A stretch of DNA of 64,000 nt from Shimia sp. SK013 (GTDB lineage: Bacteria; Pseudomonadota; Alphaproteobacteria; Rhodobacterales; Rhodobacteraceae). The stretch lies in the NCBI RefSeq assembly GCF_001292625.1, contig NZ_LAJH01000012.1:310001-374000 (forward strand). Reading direction: 5' to 3'. The notes beneath the pieces are model-generated. The model did no database searches and was not told the DNA's origin. It worked only from the letters and a program-made list of their open reading frames with translations. Shown piece after piece: positions 33,013-41,288 of the stretch. The position numbers and the translations under genes were made by a program. Within the stretch, counting starts at the first letter, position 1, and each line of letters begins with the position of its first letter.

Positions 33013-33757
33013 CCCCATCCTCAAGGTGCGCGGCCTGACCAAAAGCTTTGGCGGATTGGTGGCAACCCGAGACGTTGATCTGGACCTGCGTGCGGGTGAA
33101 ATTCATGCCTTGATTGGCCCGAACGGCGCAGGAAAATCGACTTTGGTGCAGCTGATCAGTGGCGCTTTGCGCCCTGATGCCGGTTCGGTGCAGTTTGGCG
33201 GGCAAGATGTCAGTGCGCTGACCACAGCCGCGCGGGCGCGCAAGGGCATGGCACGCACATTCCAGATTTCGTCGCTGGCGATGGAGTACTCGGTTTTGCA
33301 AAATGTGGTGCTGGGGGCGCTTGGGCGACGCGGCGACGTGTTTCGGTTTTTCAACCGTGTGATGAAAGACCAACAGTTGCTTAAGGTTGCCGAAAAGGCG
33401 CTGGTACAGGTGGGGCTTCAGGACGTCAGAGCCTTTCGAACGTCGGATTTGTCGCATGGTCAGCGGCGTCAATTGGAGGTCGCGGTGGCGCTGACGCTGG
33501 ACCCTAAGGCGTTCCTTATGGATGAGCCGATGGCCGGATTGGGGGCGGAAGGGTCTCAGCAGTTGCAGGGGTTCTTGGACCAATTGCGCCATCAGGCCCC
33601 AATTTTGCTGATTGAGCATGACATGGATGCGGTGTTTGCCTTGGCGGACCGGATCAGCGTGCTGGTCTATGGGGAAATTATTGCAACAGGCACAGTGGAC
33701 GAAATCCGCGGCAATCCAGCGGTGCGGCAAGCGTATCTGGGGGAAGTGGCGGAATGA
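33005..33757 (+). CDS. livG: branched-chain-type ABC ATPase LivG
   Basis: 250 aa cytoplasmic ATPase. Walker A GPNGAGKST at about 38-46, Q-loop ARTFQISSLAMEYSVLQNV, signature LSHGQRRQLEVAVAL, Walker B FLMDEPMAGLG and switch His in LIEHDMDAVF. Starts MTDPILKVRGLTKSFGG. The signature has LSHGQ, a common LivG variant of LSGGQ. The stop overlaps the livF ATG by 4 bases. Confidence 0.93.
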   Translation: MTDPILKVRGLTKSFGGLVATRDVDLDLRAGEIHALIGPNGAGKSTLVQLISGALRPDAGSVQFGGQDVSALTTAARARKGMARTFQISSLAMEYSVLQNVVLGALGRRGDVFRFFNRVMKDQQLLKVAEKALVQVGLQDVRAFRTSDLSHGQRRQLEVAVALTLDPKAFLMDEPMAGLGAEGSQQLQGFLDQLRHQAPILLIEHDMDAVFALADRISVLVYGEIIATGTVDEIRGNPAVRQAYLGEVAE

Positions 33758-34443
33758 GCCTTTTGTCTCTTAATCAGGTGTCTGCGTTCTATGGCCCGTC
33801 ACAGGCGCTTTTTGACGTGAATTTTTCAGTCGCTGAAGGGGAAGTTGTCGCCCTGATGGGGCGCAATGGCATGGGCAAGTCGACCACGATCAAGGTCATT
33901 TGCCGGATGCTGCAACATCGCGGCGGCACTGTGATGTTTGCGGGGAATGATGTTGCTCGGTCGCCGTCGCATAAGGTGGCCCGCATGGGCGTCGGTTTGG
34001 TGCCGGAAGGGCGACGGTGTTTTTCGGACCTGACGGTATACGAGAACCTGATTGCCGCGGCGCGCAAAGGGGCATGGGATTTCGCCGCAGTGGCAGAGCT
34101 GTTTCCACGCCTGTTGGAGCGGCGGGGGCAGGCGGCAGGAACACTGTCAGGTGGCGAGCAGCAAATGCTGGCAATCGGGCGCGCGTTGATGACCAATCCA
34201 AAGCTGTTGCTGCTGGATGAGGCCACAGAAGGGCTGGCGCCGGTTGTGCGTCAGGAAATCTGGCAGGCGATCTCAAAGCTGAAAGCGCAAACAGGTCTGG
34301 CAATTGTTGTTGTGGACAAGTCGTTGCAGGAATTGCGTGGTGTTGCGGATACTGCGGTCATTCTCGAAAAAGGCACGTCCGTGTGGAATGGGGCATTTGC
34401 CGAGCTGTCCGCGGATGTGACCGATAGGTTTCTTGGCATCTGA
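33754..34443 (+). CDS. livF: branched-chain-type ABC ATPase LivF
   Basis: 229 aa second ATPase of the importer. Walker A GRNGMGKST at about 35-43, KVARMGVGLVPEGRRCFSDLTVYENL, signature LSGGEQQMLAIGRAL, Walker B LLLLDEATEGLAP. The switch position reads VVVDKSLQEL where His is common in other ABC ATPases. It ends the rightward cluster that begins with the aminotransferase; the next gene is convergent 34 bases on. Confidence 0.93.
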   Translation: MSLLSLNQVSAFYGPSQALFDVNFSVAEGEVVALMGRNGMGKSTTIKVICRMLQHRGGTVMFAGNDVARSPSHKVARMGVGLVPEGRRCFSDLTVYENLIAAARKGAWDFAAVAELFPRLLERRGQAAGTLSGGEQQMLAIGRALMTNPKLLLLDEATEGLAPVVRQEIWQAISKLKAQTGLAIVVVDKSLQELRGVADTAVILEKGTSVWNGAFAELSADVTDRFLGI

Positions 34444-34477
34444 TCGGCTTGCGTTGTTTGGCGCGTCGGAGAGAAAA

Positions 34478-35371
34478 TTATACTTCGACCAATGCGCCTG
34501 GTTCTTGGATGACTTGGGCAGACAGGTCGCAACCGGCTTGGACCGCGACGCTTTCGGATTTGCCGGACATCAACGCGACCAACACCGCCGCGTTGAAGGC
34601 GTCTCCGGCGGCGGTGGTGTCTACCAACGTGGCGATGGGATGTGGCGCAACGGTTTGCGTTTCGCCGGTGGCGTGCGCGATTTGGACAGGGCCGGGGCCA
34701 TCTTTGACGATGGCGAGGTCGCAACCCAAATCAAGATATCTGCGGGCGGTGGCCGTTGGGGACGCGTCGGAAAACCAAGAGGCCTCATCTTCGTGGGAGG
34801 GCAGCACCAAATCGGCGTGACGCGCGGCCTCGGTGACCCAATGGCGCATGGTGTCGGCGTCCTCCCAAAGGCAGGGGCGTAGATTGGGATCAAAGGCGAC
34901 TTGGGCGCCCTTGGCTTTGGCTCTGGCCACGGCGGCGAGCAATTTCTGTCGCCCGTGGCCCTGTAAGACCGCCATCGTGATGCCACTGAAAAACACGATG
35001 TCACCGGCGCCTGAGACAGGCAGATCGGTGAGGTCTTGTGCAAGCTGGCGCGCGGCCGCGGCGGATCGCCAGTAAGAAAAAGAGCGTTCGCCGTTTTGGG
35101 TGGCAATCAGATAGAGACCGACGGAGGCGTCAGCGATGCGACGGATTTCAGGAGTGATGCCACTCTGGGTAACAAAGTCGACCAACCGGTCGGAGGCGGC
35201 GTCATCACCAACGGCGGTCATAAAGGCGATGTCGAGGTTCGGATCGGCGAGGCCGCGGGCATACCAAGCGGTGTTAAAGGTGTCGCCGGCATAGCCCATT
35301 TTGAACAACCCGCTTTCGGTGGGAGCCATTTCAACCATGCATTCACCGATAGCCAATAGTTTGTTGCGCAT
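34478..35371 (-). CDS. kdgK: 2-dehydro-3-deoxygluconokinase (PfkB family)
   Basis: 297 aa sugar kinase. N-terminus LLAIGECMVEMAPTESGLFKMGYAGDTFNTAWY matches KDG kinases, and the PfkB C-terminal signature DTTAAGDAFNAAVL carries the catalytic Asp. It would phosphorylate KDG to KDPG, the substrate of Eda encoded at about 49 kb, linking uronate-type sugars to the Entner-Doudoroff branch. Its ATG overlaps the GntR stop by one base (TGATG), so regulator and kinase are coupled. Confidence 0.87.
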   Translation of the reverse strand: MRNKLLAIGECMVEMAPTESGLFKMGYAGDTFNTAWYARGLADPNLDIAFMTAVGDDAASDRLVDFVTQSGITPEIRRIADASVGLYLIATQNGERSFSYWRSAAAARQLAQDLTDLPVSGAGDIVFFSGITMAVLQGHGRQKLLAAVARAKAKGAQVAFDPNLRPCLWEDADTMRHWVTEAARHADLVLPSHEDEASWFSDASPTATARRYLDLGCDLAIVKDGPGPVQIAHATGETQTVAPHPIATLVDTTAAGDAFNAAVLVALMSGKSESVAVQAGCDLSAQVIQEPGALVEV

Positions 35372-36072
35372 CAGGTGTTGTCCTCAAAAAATTCCGGGTT
35401 TTTGGCGCGTATTCCGTCCATCAGGGGAAACAGGCTGTGCAGATGGGCATCCAATTTGGCCTGCGCACTGCCAAGGTCTTGCTGGCGCAGCGCGGTGACA
35501 ATTTCACAATGTTCCTGAAAAGCCACAGGCCCGTTGTCGGGGAGCGACAGCCGTCGGGCGCGGTCCATATGGCTTTTCTGCGCACTGACCAGTGGCCAGA
35601 TGTCGTCGTGTCCGGAGATGGCGCACAGCAGTTGGTGAAAGGTTTCGTCCAGTTCGTAAAACCGAACGCCGTCGGCTTTTTGCATCGCTTCGTGTTGTTG
35701 CTCAATCAGGGCGTCCAACGCGGCGAGATCAGCGTTGGTTCGGCGCGGGATGCTGTCCGCCAAGCAAGCGGTTTCAAGTGCGGAGCGGACAAAGGCCGCG
35801 CGCGCAACCGCGGACACCGAGATCTTGGTCACAAGCGTGGCCCGCTGAGGCCGAATAAGGAGAAACCCCTGCTGGGACAGGCGGAAAAACGCATCCCTCA
35901 CTGGTTGGCGTGAGACGTCGAACCGGTTGGCGAGATCCGCCTCCGACACTTTGCTTCCCGGGGGGAGTTCCAAGGCAATAATGGCCGTGTGCAGGCGGTC
36001 AAACACCTGATCGGTGACAGACATCGCTGTGGCCTGTGGCAGAGGGGACAGAGGTGTCTGGTCGACTAGCAT
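35371..36072 (-). CDS. GntR family regulator (FadR/FCD subfamily)
   Basis: 233 aa. N-terminal winged helix (SVTDQVFDRLHTAIIALELP, then SEADLANRFDVSRQPVRDAF and RLSQQGFLLIRPQRATLV) and C-terminal all-helical FCD effector domain (AFVRSALETACLAD, ELDETFHQLLCAISGHDD, EHCEIVTALRQQD). FCD domains bind small carboxylates with a metal; here KDG or a related sugar acid is likely, given the coupled kinase gene. The DNA site is not clear; a weak ACTA-N11-TAGT pair lies just before the ATG at about 36065-36083. Confidence 0.88.
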   Translation of the reverse strand: MLVDQTPLSPLPQATAMSVTDQVFDRLHTAIIALELPPGSKVSEADLANRFDVSRQPVRDAFFRLSQQGFLLIRPQRATLVTKISVSAVARAAFVRSALETACLADSIPRRTNADLAALDALIEQQHEAMQKADGVRFYELDETFHQLLCAISGHDDIWPLVSAQKSHMDRARRLSLPDNGPVAFQEHCEIVTALRQQDLGSAQAKLDAHLHSLFPLMDGIRAKNPEFFEDNT

Positions 36073-36357
36073 ATCAGTTTAGTATTTGGTTTGCTCTGAG
36101 CGTGCAAGCGCTTTTGCTCGGTTCGGCATGGTGCAGTTTTTTGGACCCTTTGATACGCTTGGGCGGGGCGCAAGGCGGCTGCGGCCTGAGGGCGGATGAT
36201 GAGGTCGCATTAGGGGTTAAGTCTGGGCAAAGTGGCAACGCGACGGACTTTTGTCCATTTTTATCATTTTGCCGCCGCGCCAAGACACAGAATTTACCAA
36301 AGATTAGGGTTGTCAGGCGACTTCATAAGGCTGGCAAGGTAACTTGGGAGCCTGTGC
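36073..36357. other. 285-base divergent gap, GntR / GGDEF-EAL
   Basis: No convincing gene. A frame open on the plus strand from 36036 overlaps the start of the GGDEF-EAL gene in another frame and has no family-like sequence. A small hairpin GGAC-TTTT-GTCC followed by ATTTTTAT lies near 36244 and could be a weak terminator or attenuator before the GGDEF-EAL gene. Confidence 0.4.
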
Positions 36358-37956
36358 GTGTTGTCCTCAGAACAAAAAGCAATCTGGCGCAAACGATTGA
36401 AATCTCCAACTGCGCTGTTTTTTTTGAGCGCGTTGGTGACGTGGCCAATTCTGACGAAATTGGAGGCTTTCGAAGTCTTTTATGAATTCAGCCGCACCCA
36501 TGAAAGCTGGGAGATTGATGAAATCGCGCTTTTGGTCATCAATCTGACGATCGCGCTTGGTGCGTCGGTTTGGTACAAGTCTCGCAAGCTGAAACGGATT
36601 TCCGAGGTTCGGGAATCGGAGCGTGAGCGGGCTGAACAAAACGCTCGTCACGACCCGCTGACCGGTCTGATCAACCGCCGCGCCTTTTACGAGATACTCG
36701 AACAGGCCTCATTTGCCGGCGTGGCTTCGGACGCCGCGCAGTTTGTCGGTTTGGTCGATCTGGATCGGTTTAAGCCAGTGAATGATGTGCACGGACACGC
36801 GGCGGGAGATTTTGCGCTTTGTACGGTGGCTGATCGGTTGCGCGAAGAGGTCGGACATGGCGGACACGTTGCGCGGTTGGGCGGTGATGAATTTGTAATC
36901 TTGTTCGCGCCGGAAATGAACGCAGCGGATGTCGAGCGTGCGGCGCGCCGCATTCTTTGGAACGTTGCAGAACCTGTCCCGTTTGACGGGCTAAGCATTC
37001 TTGTTGGCGCCAGCATCGGTTTGGTGCAATGGGACAGCGCGCTTGGCTTGTCAGAAATGATGCGCCGGGCAGACCACGCTCTCTATCAGGTGAAGTTCAG
37101 TGGTCGCGGCTGTTTCGCGTGGTATGATTGCGACGCGGACCAACAAGCGTTGGAGCGGGCTGAAATCGCGACCGAGTTGAAGTCGGCGGTCCAGAACGAC
37201 ATCATCACTCCGTTTTACCAACCCATTGTGAATATCGGGACAGGGGAGCTTGTCGGGTTTGAAGTCTTGGCGCGTTGGATCCACCCGACCCGGGGCAATA
37301 TCCCGCCCTTTACATTTATCTCGATCGCCGAAGACAACGGTCTGATCGGTAAGTTGGGCGTGAGCCTCCTGCGTCAAGCCTGTGTGGACGCGGCGAATTG
37401 GCCGGAGGCGCTGTCGATTTCGTTCAACGTATCGCCGATCCAGTTCCGAGACGCTGCGTTGGTGGAAAGCACCAAGAACGTCCTGAATGAAACGGGGTTC
37501 CAACCCGAGCGGTTGACCATCGAAATCACAGAAAGCTCGGTCATTGACGATGTGAATGTTGCCCGCCCGAAGATCGAGGCGTTCAAAGCGTTGGGCATTC
37601 AGATTGCTCTGGATGATTTTGGCACCGGTTACTCAAGCCTGTCATGTCTGCGCAGTTTGCCGTTTGACCGCATTAAGATCGATCGCAGTTTCGTGACGGA
37701 CATTTCCACCCATCAGCAGAACCAACAGATCGTTTCAGGGATTCTGTCTCTGGCAAAGGGGCTGGACCTGGATGTGACCGCCGAAGGCATCGAAACGAGC
37801 GATGATCTTGCCTACCTTCAAGGGTCGTCGTGCTCGCTTGGCCAAGGTTTCTATTTTGAAAAGCCGATCCCGGCAGATCAGATCTCATGGCTTTTGGAGA
37901 CGGAGTGGGCGGAGCACCGAGTGTTGTTGCCGCCAGCGGTCAAAGCTGTCGGCTAA
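36358..37956 (+). CDS. membrane GGDEF-EAL protein
   Basis: 532 aa cyclic-di-GMP enzyme. Two N-terminal helices (about 18-36 and 57-73) enclose a short loop, so there is almost no sensor domain. The GGDEF half is intact (ARLGGDEFVIL, plus NRRAFYE and DLDRFKPVNDVHGH); no RxxD inhibitory site is seen five residues upstream. The EAL half is intact with EVL in place of EAL (GFEVLARWIHP), SFNVSPIQFRD, EITESSVIDD, DDFGTGYSS and TAEGIET. Either activity is possible. GTG start at 36358 with GGGAG 9 bases upstream. Confidence 0.92.
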   Translation: MLSSEQKAIWRKRLKSPTALFFLSALVTWPILTKLEAFEVFYEFSRTHESWEIDEIALLVINLTIALGASVWYKSRKLKRISEVRESERERAEQNARHDPLTGLINRRAFYEILEQASFAGVASDAAQFVGLVDLDRFKPVNDVHGHAAGDFALCTVADRLREEVGHGGHVARLGGDEFVILFAPEMNAADVERAARRILWNVAEPVPFDGLSILVGASIGLVQWDSALGLSEMMRRADHALYQVKFSGRGCFAWYDCDADQQALERAEIATELKSAVQNDIITPFYQPIVNIGTGELVGFEVLARWIHPTRGNIPPFTFISIAEDNGLIGKLGVSLLRQACVDAANWPEALSISFNVSPIQFRDAALVESTKNVLNETGFQPERLTIEITESSVIDDVNVARPKIEAFKALGIQIALDDFGTGYSSLSCLRSLPFDRIKIDRSFVTDISTHQQNQQIVSGILSLAKGLDLDVTAEGIETSDDLAYLQGSSCSLGQGFYFEKPIPADQISWLLETEWAEHRVLLPPAVKAVG

Positions 37957-38005
37957 TTTCGCTGACTGATAAATACCGAGTATCCGGTGTGCCGCCGCGA
38001 GGCTT

Positions 38006-39115
38006 TTACGCGGGGCGGATCGCCATCGCGCGAGACAATTCGGAAAAGATTTCGTTGCCTGTTTCTGTCAGGACCATGATTTCTTCGAGCCGCACACCGA
38101 AATGACCCGCCACATAGATCCCCGGCTCGATGGAAAAGACGTTGCCGGCCTCTAGCACAACATCAGATGTCGCAGTGATGTAGGGCGGTTCGTGCACATC
38201 GACACCCAGGCCATGGCCCGTGCGGTGCAGGAAGAGATCGCCATAACCAGCGGTTGTGATTACATCGCGCGCAGCAGCGTCGACGTCGCGCGCCATAGCA
38301 CCGGGTTTGGCGGCGGCCACTGCGGCCTGAACGGCCCGTTCTACGGTCTCAAAAACCTTTTGATATTCATCATTTGGCGCGCCGAAGAAACCGCATCGGG
38401 TCATGTCGGATGGGTACCCATCAAGGCGGCAGCCGGTGTCAATCAACACGGCCATGTCACGTTCCAGCCGAGTGTCACCGGTGTGGTGATGCGGGAAAGC
38501 GCCGTTCGCACCAAACCCGATGATGGTGAATTCCGGCGTGGCGCCATTTGCCTTGTAGTGGGCTCGGATGATGTCCTGAAGGTCGCGCTCGGTCATGCCT
38601 TCACGCAGGCTGTCAAAGGCAATCCGGACGGCGTCGTCGTTTAACAGATGTGCTGCCTTGATGGCGGCTTTTTCGCTGGCGTCTTTGCGGCTTCGCAGCA
38701 GGCCAACCGTGTCGTCGGTAAAGCGTCGGTATTGCGTCGGCACCGCGTCGGTGAGCCGGAACGCAAAATCGGCGCGCATGGTTTCGTCGATGACGATGGA
38801 GGGATCGGTGAGCACATCGATTTCCAAGTGTGCCAACAAATCCGTCAAAGCTTCGGCTGGACCCTCGTCATCGCGCCAAGTGAAGAACGGCAGGTCGGTC
38901 ATTTGGGCAGCGCTGTCCGCGTTGAGCGACGGCATGAGGAAGCCGGCTTTGTCACGGCTCACCAAGAGCATAACCGGACGTTCGTCGCCGTGCGGGTTGA
39001 CGCCAGAGAGCCATCCCATGTGGGTCGACGGGCCAAGCGCCACGAGATCGGTGTTGGTCTCGGCCATGCGTGTGCGCAGGGCGTCAATGCGGGCGGTGAA
39101 GATGGCGTCTGACAT
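38006..39115 (-). CDS. Xaa-Pro aminopeptidase-type M24 peptidase
   Basis: 369 aa with creatinase N-terminal and M24 catalytic domains. Unlike the DoeA-like protein at 27.4 kb, the metal ligands are present: Asp pair in LIDTGCRLDGYPSDMTR, His in HRTGHGLGVDVHE, Glu in FSIEPGIY and Glu in VRLEEIMVL. So it should be a true dinuclear peptidase, probably cutting X-Pro bonds. The start MSDAIF at 39115 has GGAGC upstream; a longer start at 39160 is possible. An 11-bp tandem repeat lies in frame inside it, encoding the TDAVPTQYRRFTDD region. Confidence 0.88.
   Translation of the reverse strand: MSDAIFTARIDALRTRMAETNTDLVALGPSTHMGWLSGVNPHGDERPVMLLVSRDKAGFLMPSLNADSAAQMTDLPFFTWRDDEGPAEALTDLLAHLEIDVLTDPSIVIDETMRADFAFRLTDAVPTQYRRFTDDTVGLLRSRKDASEKAAIKAAHLLNDDAVRIAFDSLREGMTERDLQDIIRAHYKANGATPEFTIIGFGANGAFPHHHTGDTRLERDMAVLIDTGCRLDGYPSDMTRCGFFGAPNDEYQKVFETVERAVQAAVAAAKPGAMARDVDAAARDVITTAGYGDLFLHRTGHGLGVDVHEPPYITATSDVVLEAGNVFSIEPGIYVAGHFGVRLEEIMVLTETGNEIFSELSRAMAIRPA
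38709..38752. repeat. 11-bp tandem repeat, four units, inside a gene (locus B)
   Basis: Four 11-base units: GTGTCGTCGGT, AAAGCGTCGGT, ATTGCGTCGGC, ACCGCGTCGGT. It matches the repeats at 18428 and 56195. Here it is read on the minus strand as codons of the M24 peptidase, giving DAVPTQYRRFTDD. Because 11 is not a multiple of 3, each unit is read in a different frame. Confidence 0.7.
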
Positions 39116-39127
39116 TGCGGGCTCCAT

Positions 39128-39141
39128 TGAACGTTCGTTCA
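39128..39141. promoter_or_regulatory. inverted repeat in divergent M24 / isomerase gap
   Basis: TGAAC-GTTC-GTTCA, 5-bp arms with 4-base spacer, 13 bases upstream of the M24 peptidase start. The shape resembles operators of TetR-type regulators, but no such regulator gene lies nearby, so this is tentative. Confidence 0.35.
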
Positions 39142-39274
39142 TTTGTCGCGCAACTGGCAAACCGTTGCAATGAGATACGCACTTGATGGCAAGGATTTTG
39201 CCGAGATCTGTTTGTTGTCACTGACAGGGAGGAAGGAGGCTGGTAGACAAACAACCGACACAGGAGACAGCCCG

Positions 39275-39961
39275 ATGAAACGTTCCCGCATCAATGAAAT
39301 CATGTCAGAGGCGGATGAGATGATCCGTCACTATGGCTTTGTCTTGCCGCCGTTTGCCAAGTGGAGCCCGGATGAATTCGTTACCCACAAAGACGCGGCG
39401 CGTCACGTGATCGAGGCGCAATGCGGTTGGGATATTACCGACTATGGCGATGGGCGGTTTGACGAAATGGGCCTGTTTTTATTCACGCTGCGCAACGGCA
39501 TGTTGGCCGATCTGCAACGCGGAGGCGGCATGTGCTATGCCGAAAAATTGTTGATCTCTCGTCAGGACCAGCTGAGCCCGATGCACACCCATGTCATCAA
39601 AGCCGAAGACATTATAAACCGAGGCGGGGCGACGTTGGTGGTGGAACTTTATGGCAGCGATGACGCGGGGGATTTCGCGGAGGACCGTGGTGGCGTTGTG
39701 ATGTGCGACGGGATCAAGAAAGCCTTTGCGCCAGGGGAGAAATTGCAGTTTGCCCCTGGAGAGAGCGTGACCCTGATGCCCGGCGACTGGCACGCGTTCT
39801 GGGGCGAGGGGGGCGACGTGTTGATTGGGGAAGTGTCCACTGTGAACGACGACAGGACCGACAATATTTTTCGCGCGCCCATCGGCCGGTTTGCCGAAAT
39901 CGAAGAAGATGTTGCGCCCACACATTTGTTGGTAAGCGACTATGAAGCGTGGTTGGGCTAA
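39275..39961 (+). CDS. D-lyxose isomerase-like cupin
   Basis: 228 aa, the usual length of the D-lyxose ketol-isomerase family. Cupin metal-site residues are visible in QLSPMHTHVIKAEDIINRGG (His-x-His plus Lys/Glu) and in the second motif TLMPGDWHAFWGEG. The family interconverts D-lyxose/D-xylulose or D-mannose/D-fructose. AGGAGA precedes ATG 39275. A kdgK gene lies a few kb away but not in the same operon, so a pathway link is not shown. Divergent from the M24 peptidase. Confidence 0.85.
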   Translation: MKRSRINEIMSEADEMIRHYGFVLPPFAKWSPDEFVTHKDAARHVIEAQCGWDITDYGDGRFDEMGLFLFTLRNGMLADLQRGGGMCYAEKLLISRQDQLSPMHTHVIKAEDIINRGGATLVVELYGSDDAGDFAEDRGGVVMCDGIKKAFAPGEKLQFAPGESVTLMPGDWHAFWGEGGDVLIGEVSTVNDDRTDNIFRAPIGRFAEIEEDVAPTHLLVSDYEAWLG

Positions 39962-40046
39962 GGATTGTGCAAGGTTCCACCTCTTGGCACATAAAGTGTG
40001 CAAGCCATGATTGAATAATGCAATCCGCTGCTGCATTGTCCGCGCT

Positions 40047-41141
40047 ATGGAATTCTTGGACTTCGGACATAACCCGTGGCTTGTGGCCGTTTCTTTTGTC
40101 GTAGCGCTTGTCGCAGGCGCCACCGGCCTTTCATTGACGCGGGACCTTTCAGAAAAGTCGGTGCCACAGCGTAAGTTGGCCATCGCGCTAGGGGCCGTCG
40201 CGTTGGGCGGCGGGATTTGGTCGATGCACTTTGTGGCGATGCTGGGTCTGAAACTGCCGATCTTGTTCTACTATGACGCCGCCATCACTCTGGCGTCTGC
40301 TCTGATCGCAATCTTGATGGTGGCGCTTGCGTTGGTGTTGCTGCATTTCGTGCAGCGCACACCGATCACCATAGCGGCGGCGGGGGCGATTGTCGGCGCA
40401 GGCATTCTGACCATGCACTATGTCGGCATGGCAGGCATGCAGGTGTGTCGCCCTATTTATACCGTGTCCGGTGTGATCGGGTCTTCGGTTTTGGCTATTG
40501 CGCTTTGCATTCTGGCGATCGGGGTTGCCTATGGCGTGCGGTCCAACCGGACCATCGTGATTGGAACCCTATGTTTCGGTGTGGCTGTATTTTCGGTACA
40601 CTTTCTGGCCATGCAAGGGACAAATTTTGTGGCGCTCGACAATATTCGCGAGTTTGGCCCGATGATCAATAATGAGGTCATGGCCGTGGGCGTGATCCTG
40701 TCGAGCTTCGTGATATTTGGCGCCTTTTTATGGGTTGGGACGACCTATCTTGTTCCAGCGCAAGCGGATGTGTCGGAGCTGTCGCCGTCCGACCCAGCCC
40801 CCTCGGAGCCTGCGATGGCGCGCATTCCCTGTGAACGAGACGGCGGCAAGGTTTTTATCGCGGCGACAGATGTGGTGTTCGTGCGCGCCGATGGGCACTA
40901 CACCCAAGTTTACACGAAGACGGACAAATACTTCTGTGTTTGGCCGATCACCGAAGCGGTCAAACGGCTGGTGCCATGTGGGTTTTTGCGGGTGCACCGC
41001 AGCTATCTCGTGAACCCGAAGAAGGTCGTGCGATTTGAGCGCAGCAAAGACAAAGGGCAATGCACCTTTGGCGAAGGTGATTTGCCACCGGTGCCGGTCA
41101 GTCGCTCCAACCTCAAAGAGGCGCAGACCGCCTTTGGGTGA
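40047..41141 (+). CDS. MHYT-LytTR membrane regulator, CoxC/CoxH-like
   Basis: 364 aa. N-terminal MHYT domain of seven helices (about residues 9-228) with three MHYT-type motifs: WSMHFVAM, LTMHYVGM and FSVHFLAM, thought to bind a metal and sense O2, CO or NO. After a Pro/Ser linker, the C-terminal LytTR DNA-binding domain spans about 257-360 (FVRADGHYTQVYTKT, FLRVHRSYLVNPKKV). CoxC and CoxH of CO-oxidising bacteria have the same architecture. It lies just upstream of coxM. The start at ATG 40047 gives a natural N-terminus, but no clear ribosome-binding site is seen. Confidence 0.9.
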   Translation: MEFLDFGHNPWLVAVSFVVALVAGATGLSLTRDLSEKSVPQRKLAIALGAVALGGGIWSMHFVAMLGLKLPILFYYDAAITLASALIAILMVALALVLLHFVQRTPITIAAAGAIVGAGILTMHYVGMAGMQVCRPIYTVSGVIGSSVLAIALCILAIGVAYGVRSNRTIVIGTLCFGVAVFSVHFLAMQGTNFVALDNIREFGPMINNEVMAVGVILSSFVIFGAFLWVGTTYLVPAQADVSELSPSDPAPSEPAMARIPCERDGGKVFIAATDVVFVRADGHYTQVYTKTDKYFCVWPITEAVKRLVPCGFLRVHRSYLVNPKKVVRFERSKDKGQCTFGEGDLPPVPVSRSNLKEAQTAFG

Positions 41142-41157
41142 GTAAGGCCAGCCGCGC

Positions 41158-41202
41158 AGGCGCAATTCGTGTGGGTTGAGGCGCATTTCGTGCAAAATGC
41201 GC
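41158..41202. promoter_or_regulatory. cox control region: 21-bp-period direct repeat plus inverted repeat
   Basis: AGGCGCAATTCGTG at 41158-41171 and AGGCGCATTTCGTG at 41179-41192 differ at one base and are exactly 21 bases apart. LytTR regulators typically bind paired direct repeats about two helical turns apart. The second copy overlaps a perfect inverted repeat GCGCATTT-CGTGCA-AAATGCGC (41181-41202). The region lies 87 bases before coxM and right after the MHYT-LytTR gene. Confidence 0.65.
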
Positions 41203-41288
41203 GATAACAAGTTGCTATCTAAAGAATTAAGCCAGCTGCGGATGCAGCCTCCTGGCAGCGAGAACAATTGCTTAAGGGAGGAGAGGCA

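Noticed and set aside
36036-36485. 149-aa open frame across the GntR / GGDEF-EAL gap
   Set aside because: Overlaps the start of both flanking genes in other frames and has no family-like sequence or ribosome-binding site.
39128-39141. Alphaproteobacterial SOS box (GTTC-N7-GTTC)
   Set aside because: The GTTC copies here are adjacent with no 7-base spacer, so it does not fit a LexA site.
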